Below, in pieces: positions 41,540 to 49,872 of a stretch of 64,000 nucleotides of DNA. The stretch comes from an uncultured Ruminococcus sp. (GTDB lineage Bacteria > Bacillota > Clostridia > Lachnospirales > Lachnospiraceae): NCBI GenBank assembly GCA_900541505.1, contig UQKK01000016.1, forward strand, positions 6,752-70,751. Reading direction: 5' to 3'. Both the position numbers and the translations under genes were made by a program. The notes beneath the pieces were generated by a model. That model was not told the origin of the DNA. It saw only the letters and a list, made by a program, of their open reading frames with translations, and searched no databases. Position 1 is the first letter of the stretch. Every line of letters starts with the position of its first letter.

Positions 41540-43354
41540 GTGTCAGAGATAGAACAGAGTAAAATACGTAATTTTTGTATTATTGCCCATATCGACCATG
41601 GGAAATCTACCCTGGCGGACCGTATCATTGAGATGACCGGTCTTTTGACGAGCCGGGAGATGCAGTCTCAGGTGCTGGACAACATGGAACTGGAGCGGGA
41701 GAGAGGCATCACCATCAAGGCACAGGCAGTGCGTACGGTGTACAGGGCAAAGGATGGGGAGGAGTATATCTTCAACCTTATCGACACTCCCGGTCATGTG
41801 GACTTTAACTATGAGGTGTCCCGCAGCTTAGCGGCGTGCGATGGGGCAATCCTGGTGGTGGACGCTGCTCAGGGCGTGGAGGCGCAGACACTGGCAAATG
41901 TGTATCTGGCGCTGGACCATGACCTGGACGTGATGCCGGTCATCAACAAGATTGATCTTCCCAGCGCGGAACCGGAGCGGGTGAAGGAAGAGATAGAGGA
42001 TGTCATCGGGATTGAGGCGGATGATGCTCCGCTGATTTCGGCAAAGACCGGGCTTGGTGTGGAGGATGTATTAGAACAGGTCATCACGAAAATCCCCGCG
42101 CCCGGCGGCGATGCGAAAGCGCCTTTAAAAGCGCTCATCTTTGACTCGGTTTACGATTCCTACAAGGGAGTTATTGTATTCTGCCGTATCAAAGAGGGCA
42201 CCATAAAGAAGGGCACCTGTATCCGCATGATGGCGACGGGCGCCTCGGCTGACGTGGTGGAAGTGGGATATTTCGGAGCAGGGCAGTTCATCCCCTGCGA
42301 GGAATTGAGCGCCGGCATGGTCGGCTATTTCACGGCGAGCCTGAAAAATGTGAAGGATACGCGGGTGGGTGATACGGTGACTGACGCAAAGCGTCCCTGC
42401 GACAGCCCCCTGCCCGGATATAAGAAGGTAAACCCCATGGTGTACTGCGGGCTTTACCCGGCGGACGGGGCAAAGTACCCGGATTTGCGCGACGCTCTGG
42501 AAAAGCTCCAGCTAAACGATGCGGCGCTGCAGTTTGAGGCGGAGACGTCCGTTGCCTTAGGCTTCGGATTCCGCTGCGGGTTTTTGGGACTTCTGCACCT
42601 GGAGATTATTCAGGAACGCCTGGAGAGAGAGTACAATCTGGATTTGGTGACCACAGCCCCCAGCGTTATCTATAAGGTGCATAAGACCAACGGGGAGGTC
42701 ATTGATTTGACGAACCCTACGAACCTGCCGGACCCGGCGGAGATTGAATATATGGAGGAGCCCATGGTGAAGGCGGAGATTATGGTGACCTCCGAGTTCA
42801 TCGGCGCCATCATGGATTTGTGCCAGGAGAGGCGCGGCGTTTACCAGGGCATGGAATATATCGAGGAGAAGCGGGCGGTGCTCCACTACCACCTGCCGTT
42901 GAATGAAATTATCTACGATTTCTTTGACGCGTTAAAATCCCGCTCCAGAGGGTATGCCTCCTTTGACTACGAGATGCTCGGCTACGAGCGGTCCGAGCTT
43001 GTGAAGCTGGATATCCTTATTAATAAAGAAGAAGTGGATGCACTCTCCTTTATCGTATTTTCCGGAAGTGCCTATGACAGGGGCAGACGGATGTGCGAGA
43101 AGCTGAAGGAGGAGATTCCGCGCCAGCTCTTTGAGATTCCGATTCAGGCGGCGATTGGCAGCAAGATTATTGCCAGGGAGACTGTGAAGGCGATGCGCAA
43201 AGACGTGCTGGCTAAATGCTACGGCGGCGATATTTCCCGTAAGAAAAAGCTTTTAGAGAAGCAGAAGGAAGGAAAGAAGCGTATGCGCCAGGTGGGAAAT
43301 GTAGAAATCCCCCAGAAGGCATTTATGAGTGTATTAAAACTGGATGACGATTAA
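41540..43354 (+). CDS. lepA: Elongation factor 4 (LepA)
   Basis: A 604-residue LepA/EF4 translational GTPase. G1 AHIDHGKSTL, G2 RGITIKAQ, G3 DTPGHVDF, G4 NKIDLP, G5 SAKTG are present. The C-terminal domain specific to LepA ends KEGKKRMRQVGNVEIPQKAFMSVLKLD. GTG start at 41540 has AGGAGG upstream. It follows holA and is followed by a terminator-like hairpin before hemW. Confidence 0.97.
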   Translation: MSEIEQSKIRNFCIIAHIDHGKSTLADRIIEMTGLLTSREMQSQVLDNMELERERGITIKAQAVRTVYRAKDGEEYIFNLIDTPGHVDFNYEVSRSLAACDGAILVVDAAQGVEAQTLANVYLALDHDLDVMPVINKIDLPSAEPERVKEEIEDVIGIEADDAPLISAKTGLGVEDVLEQVITKIPAPGGDAKAPLKALIFDSVYDSYKGVIVFCRIKEGTIKKGTCIRMMATGASADVVEVGYFGAGQFIPCEELSAGMVGYFTASLKNVKDTRVGDTVTDAKRPCDSPLPGYKKVNPMVYCGLYPADGAKYPDLRDALEKLQLNDAALQFEAETSVALGFGFRCGFLGLLHLEIIQERLEREYNLDLVTTAPSVIYKVHKTNGEVIDLTNPTNLPDPAEIEYMEEPMVKAEIMVTSEFIGAIMDLCQERRGVYQGMEYIEEKRAVLHYHLPLNEIIYDFFDALKSRSRGYASFDYEMLGYERSELVKLDILINKEEVDALSFIVFSGSAYDRGRRMCEKLKEEIPRQLFEIPIQAAIGSKIIARETVKAMRKDVLAKCYGGDISRKKKLLEKQKEGKKRMRQVGNVEIPQKAFMSVLKLDDD

Positions 43355-43371
43355 GAAATTTTTGTATGTAT

Positions 43372-43416
43372 CCCCGGATACGTTGCGGACGTTTGTCTGT
43401 GGCTGTCCGGGGTTTT
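43372..43416 (+). terminator. Terminator between lepA and hemW
   Basis: CCCCGGA (43372-43378) pairs with TCCGGGG (43406-43412); inner GGAC/GTCT pairing; then TTTT. Confidence 0.72.
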
Positions 43417-43442
43417 GAATCAAAAGAGGATGGTCAAAAGAA

Positions 43443-44681
43443 ATGAAAAAGGGTTTGGAACTGTATGTGCATATCCCCTTCTGCGCGCGCAAGTGTGATT
43501 ACTGTGATTTCCTGTCCGCGCCCGCGGATACAAAGACAAGGCAGAAATATGTACAGGCGCTCATCTGCGAGATAAAGAGCCGAAAAAAAGAATTTGCAGA
43601 CTATGAAGTGACGACAGTTTTCGTGGGCGGAGGAACTCCGTCCATTTTAGCGGGAGAAGAGATTTCCCGTATCTTTAAAGCGCTGCGCGAGAGCTTTGCC
43701 TTCCGTGAAAACCCGGAGATTACCATGGAGGTGAATCCGGGCACGGTGACGGAGGAAAAGTTTCAGTTTTGGAAAAAGGCGGGGGTCAACCGTCTCAGCA
43801 TCGGGCTGCAGTCCGCAGACGACAGGGAGTTAAAACTTCTGGGGAGGATACACACCTTTGAGGATTTCCTTTACACCTATGAGACGGCGAGAAAGTCAGG
43901 CTTTGCCAATATCAATATCGATTTGATATCCGCGCTGCCCGGACAGAGCGTATCCTCCTGGGAGAAGACACTGCGCAAGGCGGCAGAGCTTTCTCCGGAA
44001 CATATCTCCGCGTACAGTCTCATCATCGAGGAGGGAACGCCCTTCTATAGAAGATATGGCGCTTCGAAAGAAGACGGCGCGCCGGGAGATGCAGAGTCTC
44101 CTGGATACGAAAAAGCTGGCGCGTCCGGCGGCGAAAGCGCCTGTGATGGCGAGAGGTATCCGGCGCTGCCCGATGAGGAGACGGACCGCCTCATTTATAA
44201 AACGACCGGGGAAATCTTAAGAGAGTACGGGTATGTTCGCTATGAAATCTCCAATTACGCGAAAGAGGGATACGCCTGCCGCCACAACCTGGGTTACTGG
44301 GAGAGAAAGGAATATCTGGGACTGGGGCTGGGAGCCGCGTCCCTGGTAAACGAGACAAGGTTTAAGAATACAGAGGAGTTAGAAACATATCTGGAGATAT
44401 TTGGAGAAGAGAAAAGAGAATATCCTTCTGCCGTCACAGAGAGGGAACGTCTGGATACAAAAGAGCAGATGGAAGAGTTTATGTTTCTGGGGCTGCGGAA
44501 AATGAAGGGAATCTCGCAAAGAGAGTTTGCCCGTCAGTTTGGGGAGACACTGGAGGAGGTATATGGTGAGGAGATAAAAGAACTGACAGCAGAGGGGCTG
44601 CTTGAGCAGGAGGGCGAATGGCTGCGGCTCACAGAATTTGGAATCGATGTCAGCAATTATGTATTTGAAAAATTTTTCTAA
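43443..44681 (+). CDS. hemW: Radical SAM heme chaperone HemW
   Basis: A 412-residue HemW (formerly called HemN-like). The radical-SAM cluster motif is C14-x3-C18-x2-C21 in HIPFCARKCDYCDF, followed by GGGTPSIL and the family blocks VNPGTVTEEK, NRLSIGLQSAD and DLISALPGQ. The C-terminal HemW domain ends with a winged helix. Unlike coproporphyrinogen dehydrogenase, it transfers heme rather than oxidising it. An insertion of about 28 residues, rich in Gly, Ala and Glu, is present at about 207-240, between EEGTPFYRRYG and ALPDEETDRL. It lies upstream of the heat-shock operon but that operon has its own promoter. Confidence 0.92.
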   Translation: MKKGLELYVHIPFCARKCDYCDFLSAPADTKTRQKYVQALICEIKSRKKEFADYEVTTVFVGGGTPSILAGEEISRIFKALRESFAFRENPEITMEVNPGTVTEEKFQFWKKAGVNRLSIGLQSADDRELKLLGRIHTFEDFLYTYETARKSGFANINIDLISALPGQSVSSWEKTLRKAAELSPEHISAYSLIIEEGTPFYRRYGASKEDGAPGDAESPGYEKAGASGGESACDGERYPALPDEETDRLIYKTTGEILREYGYVRYEISNYAKEGYACRHNLGYWERKEYLGLGLGAASLVNETRFKNTEELETYLEIFGEEKREYPSAVTERERLDTKEQMEEFMFLGLRKMKGISQREFARQFGETLEEVYGEEIKELTAEGLLEQEGEWLRLTEFGIDVSNYVFEKFF

Positions 44682-44687
44682 ACAGTG

Positions 44688-44716
44688 TTGACAAAAGGAA
44701 AACAGGGTGCTATCTT
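44688..44716 (+). promoter_or_regulatory. hrcA operon promoter
   Basis: TTGACA (44688-44693), 17-bp spacer, TATCTT (44711-44716), directly upstream of the CIRCE element. Confidence 0.8.
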
Positions 44717-44731
44717 AATATACGTAAGGTG

Positions 44732-44758
44732 TTAGCACTCAAAAGTAAAGAGTGCTAA
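44732..44758 (+). promoter_or_regulatory. CIRCE operator (HrcA binding site)
   Basis: Perfect TTAGCACTC-N9-GAGTGCTAA. HrcA dimers bind it and repress the operon until heat or misfolding titrates GroEL. No second CIRCE was seen before dnaK or dnaJ. Confidence 0.98.
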
Positions 44759-44785
44759 TAAACTTTAAGGGAAGGAGACAGGGCA

Positions 44786-45832
44786 GTGACGGACACAGGT
44801 TTGAATGAGAGAAAGCTCACGATTTTAAAAGCAATCATCCAGAACTATCTTGAGACCGGAGAGCCTGTCGGTTCCAGGACTCTTTCCAAAATACCGGAAC
44901 TGAATTTAAGTTCCGCGACCATCCGCAATGAGATGGCGGACTTGGAAGATTTAGGTTATATTTTCCAGCCCCACACCTCGGCGGGGAGGATTCCTTCCGA
45001 CAAAGGCTACCGATTCTACGTTGATATGCTGATGGAGGAGAAGGAGCAGGAGATTACCGAGCTGAAAAATACCATGCTGGAGAAGACGGACAAGGTGGAG
45101 CAGGTGTTGAAGCAGGCTGCCAGAGTGTTGGCGGTCAATACCAATTACGCGACCATGGTGTCGGCTCCGGTGAACAGCCGCAACAGGCTGAAGTTCATCC
45201 AGCTTTCTCAGGTGGATGAGGAGCAGATTGTAGCGGTCATTGTCATGGGCGGCAACGTAATCAAGAATAAGATTATTGAAGTTGGCGAAAGCTTAAGTAA
45301 TGAGAACCTTCTGAAACTGAACATGCTGCTGAATACAACGCTGAACGGCATGTCCATTGACCAGATTACACTGGGGCTTATCGCCCGCCTGAAAGAGCAG
45401 GCGGGAATCCACAGTCAGGTCATCGGTGACGTGCTGGATGCGGTGGCGGAGATTATTCACGTGGATGACGACATGGAAATCTACACCAGCGGGGCGACGA
45501 ATATTTTCAAGTACCCCGAACTGAGCGACAAGCAGAGCGCCCAGGAAATCATCAGTGCCTTTGAGGAGAAGCAGCAGCTTGCTGATTTGGTGACAGAGAC
45601 GCTTGCCAGCGAGGACAGCCATGGAATCCAGGTCTATATCGGCGATGAGGCGCCTGTCAAGACGATGAAGGACTGCAGCGTTGTAACGGCGACATATGAA
45701 CTGGGAGAGGGCATGAAGGGGACCATCGGTATTATCGGTCCCAAGCGTATGGATTACGAGCATGTCATGAAGTCGCTGAAGACTTTACAGAATGAATTGG
45801 ATGCGATTTACAGCAAAGAGCCGAAAGAATAG
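44786..45832 (+). CDS. hrcA: Heat-inducible transcription repressor HrcA
   Basis: A 348-residue HrcA. The N-terminal winged HTH reads LTILKAIIQNYLETGEPVGSRTLSK ... LSSATIRNEMADLEDLGYIFQPHTSAGRIPS. The GAF-like and dimerisation parts follow, with the family end GTIGIIGPKRMDYEHVMKSLK. GTG 44786 has AAGGAGACAG upstream. It heads hrcA-grpE-dnaK-dnaJ and represses its own operon via CIRCE. Confidence 0.97.
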   Translation: MTDTGLNERKLTILKAIIQNYLETGEPVGSRTLSKIPELNLSSATIRNEMADLEDLGYIFQPHTSAGRIPSDKGYRFYVDMLMEEKEQEITELKNTMLEKTDKVEQVLKQAARVLAVNTNYATMVSAPVNSRNRLKFIQLSQVDEEQIVAVIVMGGNVIKNKIIEVGESLSNENLLKLNMLLNTTLNGMSIDQITLGLIARLKEQAGIHSQVIGDVLDAVAEIIHVDDDMEIYTSGATNIFKYPELSDKQSAQEIISAFEEKQQLADLVTETLASEDSHGIQVYIGDEAPVKTMKDCSVVTATYELGEGMKGTIGIIGPKRMDYEHVMKSLKTLQNELDAIYSKEPKE

Positions 45833-45847
45833 GAAGGTGAAGAATTG

Positions 45848-46522
45848 GTGGATGAAAAGATGAGCAAAGAAGATATGGTAAAAGAAGCGGTGGAAGAGGC
45901 GAAAGCAAAAGCTGCCGCGGAGCAGACAGAAGCGGACGAGGCTGCAGATGAGCCAAAGGCGGAAGAGTCATCCGCTTCGCAGGAAAACGAAAAAGAGCCG
46001 GACGAGGCAGATGTAAGCCAGGAAGAACCGGAGGAAGAGGGCAAGACAGAGAAGAAAAAGCTGTTCTCCAAAAAGCCCAAGAAAGACAAGAAGGATGAAA
46101 AGATTGAAGAACTCACCGACCGCCTGACGCGGCAGATGGCTGAGTTTGACAATTTCCGCAAGCGCACAGAGAAAGAGAAATCCCAGATGTACGAGATTGG
46201 CGCCAGAGATGTGATTGAGAAGATTCTCCCGGTGGTGGATAATTTCGAGAGAGGGCTTACCGCTGTGCCGGAAGAAGAGAAGGGCAGCGCTTTTGCGGAA
46301 GGCATGGAAAAGATTTACAAGCAGCTGATGACGACACTGGAAGGATTGGAAGTGAAGCCAATCGAAGCGGTGGGAAAAGAGTTCAACCCGGATTTCCACA
46401 ATGCGGTCATGCATGTGGAGGATGAGGAACTCGGCGAGAACATTATAGCTGAGGAGTTCCAGAAGGGATACACATACAGGGACACCGTGGTGAGACACAG
46501 CATGGTAAAGGTAGCAAACTGA
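45848..46522 (+). CDS. grpE: GrpE nucleotide exchange factor
   Basis: A 224-residue GrpE, which releases ADP from DnaK. An acidic, low-complexity N-terminal region (about 1-75, rich in Ala/Glu) is longer than in many relatives. After it come a Lys-rich bridge, the long dimer helix (ELTDRLTRQMAEFDNFRKRTEKEK) and the C-terminal beta wing (EFNPDFHNAVMHVED ... GYTYRDTVVRHSMVKVA). Start choice is uncertain between TTG 45845 and GTG 45848, both after GGAAGGTG; GTG gives better spacing. Confidence 0.95.
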   Translation: MDEKMSKEDMVKEAVEEAKAKAAAEQTEADEAADEPKAEESSASQENEKEPDEADVSQEEPEEEGKTEKKKLFSKKPKKDKKDEKIEELTDRLTRQMAEFDNFRKRTEKEKSQMYEIGARDVIEKILPVVDNFERGLTAVPEEEKGSAFAEGMEKIYKQLMTTLEGLEVKPIEAVGKEFNPDFHNAVMHVEDEELGENIIAEEFQKGYTYRDTVVRHSMVKVAN

Positions 46523-46571
46523 CCTGAAAACAGGATAGAACCATATAATTCATTGAAGGAGGATATTTACT

Positions 46572-48437
46572 ATGGGAAAAATAATCGGTATTGACTTGGG
46601 TACAACAAACAGCTGTGTGGCTGTTATGGAAGGCGGACAGCCGACCGTCATCGCCAACACAGAGGGAGCAAGGACCACACCGTCTGTTGTGGCATTTACA
46701 AAGACAGGAGAGCGTCTTGTAGGTGAGCCTGCGAAGCGTCAGGCGGTAACCAACGCGAACCGCACAATCTCTTCTATCAAGAGAGAGATGGGTTCAGACC
46801 ACAAAGTGGACATTGACGGAAAGAAATACTCTCCGCAGGAGATTTCCGCGATGATTCTGCAGAAATTAAAAGCAGACGCAGAAGGATATTTGGGCGAGAA
46901 GGTGACAGAAGCGGTCATCACAGTGCCGGCGTACTTCAACGATGCACAGCGTCAGGCGACCAAGGATGCAGGTAAGATTGCGGGTCTGGATGTAAAACGT
47001 ATCATCAACGAGCCTACAGCGGCAGCGCTGGCATACGGACTGGACAATGAAAAAGAGCAGAAGATTATGGTATATGACCTCGGAGGCGGTACCTTCGATG
47101 TCTCCATCATCGAGATTGGCGACGGCGTCATCGAGGTTCTGGCGACAGCCGGAAACAACAGACTGGGCGGCGATGATTTCGACCAGAAGATTACAGATTA
47201 TATGCTGGCAGACTTCAAAACAAAAGAGGGCGTAGATTTGTCCACAGACAAGATGGCGCTCCAGAGACTCAAAGAGGCGGCTGAGAAAGCAAAGAAAGAA
47301 CTTTCCTCCGCGACAACGACGAACATCAACCTTCCGTTCATCACAGCGACATCTGAGGGACCGAAGCACTTTGATATGAACCTGACAAGAGCAAAATTTG
47401 ACGAGCTCACAAGAGACCTGGTAGATAAGACAGCAGAGCCGGTCAAGAGAGCGCTCTCTGACGCGGGACTTAATGCTTCTGATTTGGGTCAGGTACTGTT
47501 AGTCGGCGGTTCTACACGTATTCCTGCAGTACAGGAGGAAGTAAAACGTCTGACAGGCAAAGAGCCGAGCAAATCCTTAAACCCGGATGAATGTGTGGCA
47601 CTGGGTGCTTCTGTTCAGGGTGGTAAGCTTGCCGGTGACGCAGGCGCAGGAGATATCCTTCTTCTGGATGTAACTCCGCTGTCTCTGTCCATCGAGACGA
47701 TGGGCGGTGTAGCGACCAGACTGATTGAGAGAAACACGACGATTCCGACAAAGAAGAGCCAGATTTTCTCCACAGCGGCAGATAACCAGACAGCCGTTGA
47801 TATCAATGTTGTACAGGGCGAGAGACAGTTCGCCAAAGATAATAAATCATTAGGACAGTTCAGACTGGACGGAATCCCGCCGGCTCCGCGCGGAATCCCG
47901 CAGATTGAAGTAACCTTCGATATCGATGCCAACGGTATCGTAAATGTATCCGCTAAGGATTTGGGAACAGGAAAAGAGCAGCACATCACCATCACAGCAG
48001 GCTCCAACATGTCTGACGCGGATATCGATAAAGCAGTAAAAGAAGCGGCTGAGTTCGAGGCGCAGGACAAGAAGAGAAAAGAGGCTATCGACACAAGAAA
48101 CGAAGCAGACGCTATGGTATTCCAGACAGAGAAGGCACTCAAAGAAGTGGGCGACAAGCTGGATGCCAACGATAAAGCAGCAGTGGAGGCAGACTGCCAG
48201 GCACTCAAGGATATCCTTGCGAAATCTACTCCGGAGGATACCTCAGAGGCACAGGTGGCAGAAATCAAAGCTGCCAAGGATAAACTGATGGAGAGCGCGC
48301 AGAAGCTTTTCACAAAGATGTATGAGCAGGCAGGAGCCGGAGCAGGCGCTGCAGGCGGTCCGACACCGGAAGCAGGTCCGGCACCGGATGGGTTCCAGGG
48401 CGATGATGTCGTAGACGGAGATTACAAAGAGGTCTAA
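46572..48437 (+). CDS. dnaK: Chaperone DnaK (Hsp70)
   Basis: A 621-residue Hsp70. ATPase domain with IIGIDLGTTNSCVAVMEG, INEPTAAALAYGLD, YDLGGGTFDVSII and LVGGSTRIPAVQE. The substrate-binding domain has LLLDVTPLSLSIETMGG and FDIDANGIVNVSAKD. The C-terminus is the Gly/Ala-rich linker ending DDVVDGDYKEV. Shine-Dalgarno AAGGAGG is upstream. A hairpin with partial terminator character separates it from dnaJ. Confidence 0.98.
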   Translation: MGKIIGIDLGTTNSCVAVMEGGQPTVIANTEGARTTPSVVAFTKTGERLVGEPAKRQAVTNANRTISSIKREMGSDHKVDIDGKKYSPQEISAMILQKLKADAEGYLGEKVTEAVITVPAYFNDAQRQATKDAGKIAGLDVKRIINEPTAAALAYGLDNEKEQKIMVYDLGGGTFDVSIIEIGDGVIEVLATAGNNRLGGDDFDQKITDYMLADFKTKEGVDLSTDKMALQRLKEAAEKAKKELSSATTTNINLPFITATSEGPKHFDMNLTRAKFDELTRDLVDKTAEPVKRALSDAGLNASDLGQVLLVGGSTRIPAVQEEVKRLTGKEPSKSLNPDECVALGASVQGGKLAGDAGAGDILLLDVTPLSLSIETMGGVATRLIERNTTIPTKKSQIFSTAADNQTAVDINVVQGERQFAKDNKSLGQFRLDGIPPAPRGIPQIEVTFDIDANGIVNVSAKDLGTGKEQHITITAGSNMSDADIDKAVKEAAEFEAQDKKRKEAIDTRNEADAMVFQTEKALKEVGDKLDANDKAAVEADCQALKDILAKSTPEDTSEAQVAEIKAAKDKLMESAQKLFTKMYEQAGAGAGAAGGPTPEAGPAPDGFQGDDVVDGDYKEV

Positions 48438-48446
48438 GAGTACCTG

Positions 48447-48490
48447 AAAAATTCTGCGGAGCTGTAACGGGCAGCTCCGTGGAATTTTCT
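48447..48490 (+). terminator. Hairpin between dnaK and dnaJ, partial terminator
   Basis: A stem of about 17 bp (48447-48464 with 48472-48488) containing GCGGAGCTG/CAGCTCCGT and ending in TTTTCTTG. It may lower dnaJ expression relative to dnaK. Confidence 0.75.
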
Positions 48491-48528
48491 TGTGATACAG
48501 GAAAGAGTGAAAGGTAGAGTATAGGATT

Positions 48529-49725
48529 ATGGCAGAGTCAAAAAGAGATTATTACGAGGTGCTCGGAGTCGGGAGAGATGCGGACGATGCGGCAATAAAG
48601 AAGGCATACCGTGTGCTGGCGAAGAAGTACCATCCGGATATGAATCCAGGAGATGCCGAGGCGGAGAAGAAATTCAAAGAGGCATCGGAAGCATATGCAG
48701 TGCTCAGTGACCCTGATAAACGCAGACAGTACGACCAGTTCGGTCATGCGGCATTTGAAGGCGGCGCAGGGGGAGCGGGCGGCTTCGGTGGCTTTGACTT
48801 CAGCGGCGCGGATTTCAGCGATATCTTCGGAGATATTTTCGGGGATTTGTTTGGCGGCGGCAGAAGAAGCGGCCGCGGCGGCAATGGTCCGATGAAGGGG
48901 GCAAATATCAGAAAGAGTATCCGCATCACATTCGAGGAGGCAGTCTTCGGGTGTGAGAAGGAATTGGATTTAATCCTGAAAGACCCGTGCGAGGCGTGTC
49001 ACGGGACCGGAGCGAAACCGGGAACTTCCCCGGAGACGTGTCCGAAGTGCGGCGGAAAAGGACAGGTGGTCTATACTTCCCAATCCTTCTTCGGGACTGT
49101 ACAGAATGTGCAGACCTGCCCGAACTGCGGGGGTTCCGGTAAGGTCATAAAGGAGAAGTGCCCGAGCTGCTCGGGGACAGGATATACCTCCAGCAGAAAG
49201 AAGATTCAGGTTTCTATTCCAGCCGGAATTGACAATGGGCAGAGTGTGCGTATCCGCGACAAGGGCGAGCCGGGCGTGAATGGCGGACCGAGAGGGGACC
49301 TTCTGGTGGAAGTCAATGTATCCAGACACCCCATCTTCCAGAGACAGGATGTGCATATCTTCTCCACCGTGCCTATCTCTTTCGCGCAGGCGGCGTTAGG
49401 CGGCGATGTGCGTATCCCCACAGTGGACGGCGATGTCATCTACACCGTGAAAGCGGGGACAAAGACGGACACAAAGGTGCGCTTAAAAGGAAAAGGGGTG
49501 CCTTCCCTGAGAAATCCCCAGGCGAGAGGGGACCACTATGTGACATTGGTCATCCAGACTCCGGAGAGACTGAGCGCCGAGGCAAAAGAAGCGCTGCGCA
49601 AGTTTGACGAGCTGACGGGAAACACCCTCAACCAGAATACGCAGAAAGCGCAGGATGGCGAAAAGAAGGGGAAGAAAAAAGGCTTCATGGATAAAGTAAA
49701 GGAAGTCTTTGAGGATGAAAAATAG
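48529..49725 (+). CDS. dnaJ: Chaperone DnaJ (Hsp40)
   Basis: A 398-residue type I DnaJ. J domain (about 1-70) with the HPD motif in KKYHPDMNPG. The Gly/Phe-rich linker (about 80-115) leads to the zinc domain with four C-x-x-C-x-G-x-G repeats: CEACHGTG, CPKCGGKG, CPNCGGSG and CPSCSGTG. The C-terminal substrate domain and dimer region follow. Last gene of the heat-shock operon, ended by a strong terminator. Confidence 0.97.
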   Translation: MAESKRDYYEVLGVGRDADDAAIKKAYRVLAKKYHPDMNPGDAEAEKKFKEASEAYAVLSDPDKRRQYDQFGHAAFEGGAGGAGGFGGFDFSGADFSDIFGDIFGDLFGGGRRSGRGGNGPMKGANIRKSIRITFEEAVFGCEKELDLILKDPCEACHGTGAKPGTSPETCPKCGGKGQVVYTSQSFFGTVQNVQTCPNCGGSGKVIKEKCPSCSGTGYTSSRKKIQVSIPAGIDNGQSVRIRDKGEPGVNGGPRGDLLVEVNVSRHPIFQRQDVHIFSTVPISFAQAALGGDVRIPTVDGDVIYTVKAGTKTDTKVRLKGKGVPSLRNPQARGDHYVTLVIQTPERLSAEAKEALRKFDELTGNTLNQNTQKAQDGEKKGKKKGFMDKVKEVFEDEK

Positions 49726-49795
49726 GCAATAGAGAGAATGGCAAAGAGACAGCGAAACTATACCGTTGTTTAATACAGATGGAAAAATTTATATG

Positions 49796-49866
49796 ACCGG
49801 AAGGATTTTTTGAAAGGGCAGGAACAAAAAACTGCTCTTTTGAGAAATCCTTCCGGCTGTCTTTTT
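49796..49866. terminator. Terminator between dnaJ and glgX
   Basis: CCGGAAGGATTT (49797-49808) pairs with AAATCCTTCCGG (49845-49856), inner stem AAAGGGCAG/CTGCTCTTT, then CTTTTTC. Works best on the plus strand; the minus strand also meets the stem. Confidence 0.85.
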
Positions 49867-49872
49867 CTAACG

